Positions 59,563 through 64,000 of a stretch of 64,000 nt of DNA are shown here, piece by piece. Made by a program: the position numbers and the translations under genes. The stretch's first letter is position 1; every line of letters begins with the position of its first letter. Source of the DNA: Pseudonocardia oceani (GTDB lineage Bacteria; Actinomycetota; Actinomycetes; Mycobacteriales; Pseudonocardiaceae); NCBI RefSeq assembly GCF_019263585.2, contig NZ_JADQDF010000001.1, positions 1,612,001-1,676,000 on the forward strand, in the 5' to 3' direction. Below the pieces are notes generated by a model. The model worked only from the letters and a program-made list of their open reading frames with translations. It made no database searches and was not told where the DNA came from.

Positions 59563-59649
59563 CCCGCTGGTAGCGGATCTCCCCCCTTCCCCCGCGCGTC
59601 CCTCTCGTCCACACTCGCCCGTGCGCGGGCGTCGGGACGGAGGCCGGAC

Positions 59650-60087
59650 ATGGCGGAGCCGGGGGTCGAGGGCGTGGCCCGCTGGCCGCTGCGCGGGTCC
59701 TGGCTCACCTGGCTGCGGGTCTCCGCGCTGATCGGCCTGGTCCTGCTCGTCGCCGGCGCCGTGCTCGTCGTGCTCGTCGTGCTCGCCCTGGCCGGCGGGT
59801 CGCTGCCCGGGGTGGTGCCGGGGCTGGTCGTCCTCGCGGTCGGCGCCGTCGTCGGGTGGCAGGTCGCGCACACCGCGCACGACGTGGTCCTGCACGCCGA
59901 CGGGACCCTCGTCGTGCGGCGCCCGCGCGGCCCGCTGCGCACGCGCGTCGGCGCCGTGACGGCGGTGCGGCCGTCGAGGCTGCGGTCCTCCCGCACCCCG
60001 ACCGTCCTCGAGACGACCGACGGCTGGGCGTACCTGATCCACGACGAGGCGACGAGAGCGGAGCTGGTGGCGGCCCTGGCCCCCTGA
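59650..60087 (+). CDS. small membrane protein with PH-like domain
   Basis: 145 aa. Two membrane helices (about 23-48 and 54-72) followed by a compact beta-rich domain (VVLHADGTLVVRRPRGPLR...VLETTDGWAYLIHD), resembling bacterial PH (YdbS/DUF3093-like) proteins. GGAGG lies 6 nt before the ATG. Function unknown. Confidence 0.75.
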   Translation: MAEPGVEGVARWPLRGSWLTWLRVSALIGLVLLVAGAVLVVLVVLALAGGSLPGVVPGLVVLAVGAVVGWQVAHTAHDVVLHADGTLVVRRPRGPLRTRVGAVTAVRPSRLRSSRTPTVLETTDGWAYLIHDEATRAELVAALAP

Positions 60088-60095
60088 GCCGCACT

Positions 60096-60147
60096 TCGGA
60101 GCCGGAACGCGGTCAGCGGCCCCCTTCCGACAGCGTTCTGGCTCCGA
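60096..60147. terminator. bidirectional terminator hairpin
   Basis: 15-bp arms (60096-60110 / 60133-60147) with one G-T mismatch and a 22-nt loop, between convergent genes. The second arm and part of the loop are the last codons of the TetR gene. Confidence 0.6.
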
Positions 60148-60733
60148 CCTGCGGTGGTGGGGGGACGTGGCGTGTGAGTGCTGCTCGTGCCACGGCCTTC
60201 ACCTCCGGCTTCTCTCGGGTTCCTGTGATCGCTCGCCGCGCTCTCGCCGCCAGGGCGCCGTCGTAGAGGAGCAGGAGCTCGGTCGCCAGGGCGTCGGGGT
60301 CGGCCGCGCCCGTGGCCGCGGCCAGGTCGCGCAGGCGCTCGTCGAGCAGGCGGGTGTCGGCGGCGAGCCACTCCCGCGCCGGGTGCCCCGGGTCGACGAC
60401 CTCCACCGCCGCGGCCAGGAACGCGCAGCCGCGCGCCGCCTCCTCCCGCCGGTGCAGCTCGTCGAGGGCGTCGAAGACCGACAGGGCGCGGGCGGCGGGG
60501 TCGTCGCCGCAGCGCAGCAGGACCTCATCCCAGAGCGCGCGCCACCGCTCGTGGCGGCGCTGCAGGGAGGCCGCGACGAGGTGGTCCTTGCCGCCGAAGT
60601 GCGCGTAGAGGGTGGCCGGGGCGACGCGGGCGCGCTTCAGGACCGCGTCGACGCCCGTCGCGGCGATCCCGCGCTCGGAGAACAGCTCCTCGGCCGCGTC
60701 GAGGAGCCGCTCCCGCGCGCCGGGTCCGTCCAT
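60113..60733 (-). CDS. TetR-family regulator of the adjacent MFS gene
   Basis: 206 aa. HTH about 8-50 (LLDAAEELFSERGIAATGV, APATLYAHFGGKDHLV). The C-terminal ligand domain contains ARGCAFLAAAVEVVDPGHPAREW. ATG 60733 follows TACAGT (minus strand, 60746-60741) by 7 nt, so probably leaderless. That -10 lies inside the operator shared with the divergent MFS gene, the standard autoregulated repressor/efflux pair. Confidence 0.92.
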   Translation of the reverse strand: MDGPGARERLLDAAEELFSERGIAATGVDAVLKRARVAPATLYAHFGGKDHLVAASLQRRHERWRALWDEVLLRCGDDPAARALSVFDALDELHRREEAARGCAFLAAAVEVVDPGHPAREWLAADTRLLDERLRDLAAATGAADPDALATELLLLYDGALAARARRAITGTREKPEVKAVARAALTRHVPPPPQVGARTLSEGGR

Positions 60734-60740
60734 GCCCCGT

Positions 60741-60777
60741 ACTGTAACGACCACTATGGCGAAACGATCGTTACAGT
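60741..60777. promoter_or_regulatory. operator between tetR and MFS gene
   Basis: Inverted 10-bp arms ACTGTAACGA (60741-60750) and TCGTTACAGT (60768-60777). The right arm also contains the palindrome AACGATCGTT (60763-60772). The MFS ATG lies between the arms, so the right arm is within its first codons. Confidence 0.65.
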
Positions 60778-61898
60778 CAGGGCTCGTCGCGTCCGGGACG
60801 GGTCTCATCGCGGTGACGTACGGGGTGGTCCGCTACGGCTACGGGCTGCAGCTCCCCCAGCTCGCGGCGGAGTTCTCGCTGTCGACACCGGCGGCCGGCG
60901 CCGTCGCGGCGGGCGGGTTCGCCGCCTATTGCGCGAGCGCGCTGGCGGCGCAGCGCCTGCTCGCCCGGGGCTCGGCGCGGACGGTGCTGTGGCTGGCCGC
61001 GGCGGTGGCGGCGGCCGGCGCGCTGGTGGTCGCGACGGCGTCGTCCGCCCCGGTGCTGGCGCTCGGCGTGCTCGTGGCCGGGAGCGCCGCGGGTGCCGCG
61101 TCCCCGGCGATGGTCGTCGCGGTGGCCTCGACGGTGCGCGGGCCGCTGGTCGCCCGCGCGCAGGCCGTGGTCAACGCGGGCACCGGCGTGGGCGTCGCGG
61201 TCACCGGTGCCGCGGTGCTCGCCGCACCCCAGGTCTGGCGCCCCGTCTGGTTCGGCGCCGCCGCGGCCGCCCTGCTCACCGCCGCGGCGGTCGACCGCCT
61301 CGCACGGTGGCCCGCCGCGCCCGGCCCGCGACCCGCGGGAGGGGCGACGACCGGGATACGGCGCCCCCTGCTGGCCGCCGCCGTCGCGGGCGCCGGCAGC
61401 GCGGCGGTGTGGACGTTCGGGCGCGACCTGGTCACGACCACCGGCGGACTGCCCGAGCGGACCACGGCCGCGCTGTGGTTCCTGCTCGGCGCGGCGGCCG
61501 TCCTCGGCGCCCTGAGCGGCGACGCCGTGCGCCTGCTGGGCCTGCGGCGCGCCTGGGTGCTCACCGTGGCGCTGACGGCCGCGGGCACGGCCGCCCTCGC
61601 CCTCGCACCGGGCGCGGTGCTCGTCGCGGCCGTCGCCGGGGCGGCGTTCGGGGGCGCCTACACCGCGATGAGCGGGGTCCTCATCGCGTGGGGCAGCGCG
61701 CTGCGGCCGCACGCCGCCGGGGAGGCCACGGCCGTGCTGTTCGTCGCGCTGACCGCGGGGCAGGCGCTGGGCGCGGTGGCCACCGGCGCGCTGGCCGGGG
61801 GCGTCGGCGCCCCGGCGGCGTTCGGCGTCAGCGCCGCGGTCCTGCTGGCGGCGGCGGGCGTCCTGCCCGCGCGGGCCCGCGCGTCCGCCGGCGTCTGA
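60756..61898 (+). CDS. MFS transporter (CynX/sugar efflux-like)
   Basis: 380 aa, about twelve Ala/Gly/Val-rich membrane helices, with RYGYGLQLPQLAAEFSLSTPAAG at the first loop and two six-helix halves. Substrate unknown; the divergent TetR suggests inducible export of a toxic or signalling compound. The operator overlaps the first codons and no Shine-Dalgarno is visible, so a later start cannot be excluded. Confidence 0.88.
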   Translation: MAKRSLQSGLVASGTGLIAVTYGVVRYGYGLQLPQLAAEFSLSTPAAGAVAAGGFAAYCASALAAQRLLARGSARTVLWLAAAVAAAGALVVATASSAPVLALGVLVAGSAAGAASPAMVVAVASTVRGPLVARAQAVVNAGTGVGVAVTGAAVLAAPQVWRPVWFGAAAAALLTAAAVDRLARWPAAPGPRPAGGATTGIRRPLLAAAVAGAGSAAVWTFGRDLVTTTGGLPERTTAALWFLLGAAAVLGALSGDAVRLLGLRRAWVLTVALTAAGTAALALAPGAVLVAAVAGAAFGGAYTAMSGVLIAWGSALRPHAAGEATAVLFVALTAGQALGAVATGALAGGVGAPAAFGVSAAVLLAAAGVLPARARASAGV

Positions 61899-61906
61899 TC
61901 GGGGGT

Positions 61907-61949
61907 GCGGTGGCGCGGCGCCCGGGGAGCCGAGGCGCCGCGCCACCGC
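61907..61949. terminator. bidirectional terminator between two transporter genes
   Basis: Perfect 16-bp arms (61907-61922 / 61934-61949), 11-nt loop, 8 nt after the MFS stop and 19 nt from the end of the convergent MHS gene. Confidence 0.75.
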
Positions 61950-61968
61950 CGCAGGGTGGTCCGGTGGA

Positions 61969-63336
61969 TCAGGCCTGGACGGTCTCGTCGACCTGCTCGT
62001 GCTCGAGCGCCCGGTTGCGGGTCTCGGGCAGCAGCGACACGCACACCAGCGAGAGCACGCCGATCAGCGACAGCATGACGCCGATCGCGAACGAGCCGAA
62101 CGACGCCGCCAGGCTCGCGGCGAGCAGCGGCGGGATCGCCCCGCCCAGCACACCGGCGAGGTTGTAGCCCAGCCCGGCACCGGTGTAGCGGTAGCGCGCG
62201 GCGAACAGCTCGGGCAGGTACGACCCGGCCGGGCCGTAGGCGATCGCGAAGATCACCATCGTGACCGACAGGCCGATCGCGAACGCCGTCGCGCTCCCGG
62301 TGTCCAGCAGCGGGAACAGCACGAGCGCCCAGATGATCCCGGCGATGCAGGACGTGCGGATGACGTTGCGCCGCCCGAACCGGTCCGACAGCACGCCCGC
62401 CACGACGATCGCGATGCCGAACACCACCGCCACCACGATGCCGATGCCCAGCACGACCGGGCGCGCCAGCGCCGCGCCGTCGGGGTTGGTGCCGTAGGAG
62501 GTCAGGTAGGCGGTGCCCATGTAGAAGAACGCGAACAGCATGGCCAGCGCGCCGGCCGAGAGCAGCACCTCGCGGGGCTGGGCGCGCACGGCGTCCAGGA
62601 ACGGCAGCCGCCGCGACCGGTCCGCCGAGGCGGCCTCGGCCTGCGCCCGCTGCTGGAGCTCCTTGAACGCCGGGGTCTCCTCGATGGACAGGCGCACCCA
62701 CAGCCCGACCCCGACGAGCAGGATCGACAGCAGGAACGGGATCCGCCAGCCGTAGGACAGGAACGCCTCGTCGGTGTCACCCATGACGAGGCCGGTGATG
62801 AGGAACGTGGCCGAGGACAGCGCGAAGGCGATCGCCGGGCCGAGCTGCGGGAAGACCCCGTACAGCCCGCGCTTCTCCTTCGGGGCGTACTCGGCGGTCA
62901 GCAGCGTCGCCCCGGCCCACTCCCCGCCGACGGCGAAGCCCTGCGCGAACCGCAGCACCACCAGGATGATCGGCGCGGCCACCCCGATGGTGTCGGCGCC
63001 GGGCAGCAGCCCGATCAGGACGGTCGCGACGCCCATCAGCAGCAGCGTCGAGATCAGGGTGCGCTTGCGCCCGATCCGGTCGCCGTAGTGGCCGAACACG
63101 ACCGCGCCGACGGGGCGGGCGAAGAAGGCCACCGCGAACGTCGCGAACGAGGCGACGATGCCCGCCGTGGAGCCCAGCGCGGGGAAGAAGACCTTCGGGA
63201 ACACCAGCGCGGCGGCGGTGCCGTAGATGAAGAAGTCGTAGAACTCGATCGTCGTGCCGGCGCAGCTCGCGGCCGCGACCCGGCCGAGCGGCACCGGCGG
63301 GGACGGCGTCCGTCCCGGGGTGGACGTGGTGGACAT
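61969..63336 (-). CDS. MHS-family metabolite:proton symporter
   Basis: 455 aa, twelve membrane helices. Family features: GTTIEFYDFFIYGTAAA in helix 1, GHYGDRIGRKRTL loop 2-3, RFAQGFAVGGEWAGA, and DRFGRRNVI between helices 8 and 9. MHS members import dicarboxylates, shikimate, proline/betaine or aromatic acids; the substrate is not readable here. ATG 63336 with GAGGAG 7 nt upstream. Divergent from the GAF-domain gene. Confidence 0.93.
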   Translation of the reverse strand: MSTTSTPGRTPSPPVPLGRVAAASCAGTTIEFYDFFIYGTAAALVFPKVFFPALGSTAGIVASFATFAVAFFARPVGAVVFGHYGDRIGRKRTLISTLLLMGVATVLIGLLPGADTIGVAAPIILVVLRFAQGFAVGGEWAGATLLTAEYAPKEKRGLYGVFPQLGPAIAFALSSATFLITGLVMGDTDEAFLSYGWRIPFLLSILLVGVGLWVRLSIEETPAFKELQQRAQAEAASADRSRRLPFLDAVRAQPREVLLSAGALAMLFAFFYMGTAYLTSYGTNPDGAALARPVVLGIGIVVAVVFGIAIVVAGVLSDRFGRRNVIRTSCIAGIIWALVLFPLLDTGSATAFAIGLSVTMVIFAIAYGPAGSYLPELFAARYRYTGAGLGYNLAGVLGGAIPPLLAASLAASFGSFAIGVMLSLIGVLSLVCVSLLPETRNRALEHEQVDETVQA

Positions 63337-63403
63337 CGGGGAGCTCCTCGGCGGTTCGGTGCACAACGGCGTACGCAGCGTCACCGCTCGCGGGCGGGCC
63401 GCA

Positions 63404-63423
63404 CTACCGACCGAAGTCGGTAG
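63404..63423. promoter_or_regulatory. palindrome between the MHS and GAF genes
   Basis: CTACCGAC-CGAA-GTCGGTAG, perfect 8-bp arms in the 175-bp divergent region (63337-63511). It is placed as an operator for one or both genes; the divergent GAF protein is the obvious candidate to bind it if it carries a DNA-binding C-terminus. Confidence 0.5.
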
Positions 63424-63511
63424 AGGCCTCACAACTCCGGCGCCGTTGACTCGTTGGACCAGCGACGACGCCGTCAGCGGGCCCCGCCCGCCCGACCGGG
63501 AGGAGGCCGCC

Positions 63512-64000
63512 GTGCTCGACGACGACACGGTGTCCCGGGCCGTGGACCGGGTCCTGGCGCAGCGCCTGAACGACCTGCGCAGCCGGACCGGGCTGCCCGT
63601 GGTGTTCGGCGGCAGCACCCGCTCGGCCCCCGACGGACAGCAGCTCACGATCAACCGCCTGGCCGGCACGCTCGGTGACTCGCTGCGACTGCTCAGCGTC
63701 ATCACCGGCCGCGGCCTGGGCGGCGCCGCGATGGCCCGCAAGGTGCCGTGCCGGGTCTCCGACTACGCCTCCACCACCGGCATCACCCACGACTACGACC
63801 ACGTCGTCGTCGAGCACGAGCGCCTGACCTCGATCCTCGCCTACCCGCTGCTCGTGCACGGCACGGTGCGCGGCGTCCTGTACGGCGCCGTGCGCGAGGA
63901 CGCGCCGATCGGCGACGTGGCCGTCCGGAACGCGGGGGTCGTCGCGGCCACCATCGCGCGCGACGTGACCGCCCTGCTCGACAGGCACCCTGTGCCGGCC
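63512..64000 (+). CDS. GAF-domain protein, probable transcriptional regulator (3' end outside window)
   Basis: 163 codons to the window edge from GTG 63512, with GGAGGAGG upstream. A GAF-like domain spans about 10-155 (LNDLRSRTGLPVVFGG, VSDYASTTGITHDYDHVV, ILAYPLLVHGTVRGVLYGAV). In related actinobacterial proteins such a domain precedes a LuxR-type HTH, which would lie beyond the window. Divergent from the symporter, it may sense the symporter's substrate. Confidence 0.7.
   Translation, partial: MLDDDTVSRAVDRVLAQRLNDLRSRTGLPVVFGGSTRSAPDGQQLTINRLAGTLGDSLRLLSVITGRGLGGAAMARKVPCRVSDYASTTGITHDYDHVVVEHERLTSILAYPLLVHGTVRGVLYGAVREDAPIGDVAVRNAGVVAATIARDVTALLDRHPVPA

Overview
The window is chromosomal DNA of a very high G+C actinobacterium. 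It is most like Pseudonocardiaceae (Pseudonocardia or a close relative); this is inference from gene content, since no 16S gene is present. Evidence: the run argS-lysA-hom-thrC-thrB-rho-rpmE-prfA-prmC-tsaC-wecA-atpI-atpBEFHAGDC-DUF2550-(adenosyltransferase)-murA keeps the order known from Mycobacterium tuberculosis Rv1292-Rv1315. In addition, Rho carries a long low-complexity insertion, MurA has Asp in place of the usual active-site Cys, nucS is present, and a DUF222/HNH (13E12-type) gene has an actinobacterial LexA box. No rRNA, CRISPR array, prophage or insertion sequence was seen.

Region 1 (1-11.5 kb) holds acyl-CoA metabolism centred on the ethylmalonyl-CoA (EMC) route: meaB (cut by the left edge), an acetyl-CoA acetyltransferase, methyl/ethylmalonyl-CoA epimerase and crotonyl-CoA carboxylase/reductase (ccr). 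These are followed by a DivIVA-like coiled-coil protein and a MarR - tandem 3-hydroxyacyl-CoA dehydrogenase - small Cys/His protein cluster. Divergent from marR is an alpha/beta-hydrolase-fold protein with no nucleophilic Ser. An aldehyde dehydrogenase and a pterin dehydratase-VOC fusion close the region. Ethylmalonyl-CoA mutase (ecm, 27.5-29.5 kb) and a PduO-type cobalamin adenosyltransferase (32.1 kb) supply further steps of the same pathway.

Region 2 (11.5-20.7 kb) holds nucS, a large LuxR-family ATPase regulator, an amidohydrolase, a WYL regulator back to back with a Nudix hydrolase, an acyl-CoA dehydrogenase, an FHA protein and a crotonase-fold protein without catalytic glutamates.

Region 3 (20.7-27.5 kb) is a solute-uptake island. 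It has an EhuB-like binding lipoprotein, an SOS-boxed HNH/DUF222 gene with a C-terminal frameshift, and an ehuBCDA-type ABC transporter operon (probable ectoine/hydroxyectoine or polar amino-acid uptake). A long helical protein with ten consecutive 14-residue repeats follows.

Region 4 (27.5-57.9 kb) is the conserved core: EMC mutase, membrane proteins, murA, the ATP synthase operon, wecA, glyA, tsaC, prmC, prfA, rpmE, rho, the threonine/lysine genes and argS. An epimerase/TetR pair with a duplicated operator is inserted between glyA and tsaC.

Region 5 (57.9-64 kb) holds a DUF3105-DUF305 membrane pair, tRNA-Arg(CCG), a small membrane protein, a TetR/MFS pair with a shared operator, an MHS-family symporter and a divergent GAF-domain protein cut by the right edge.

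A recurring property is that at least sixteen genes have a TANNNT -10 box ending 5-8 nt before the start codon and no Shine-Dalgarno, the arrangement expected for leaderless mRNAs. I used this to choose several starts.
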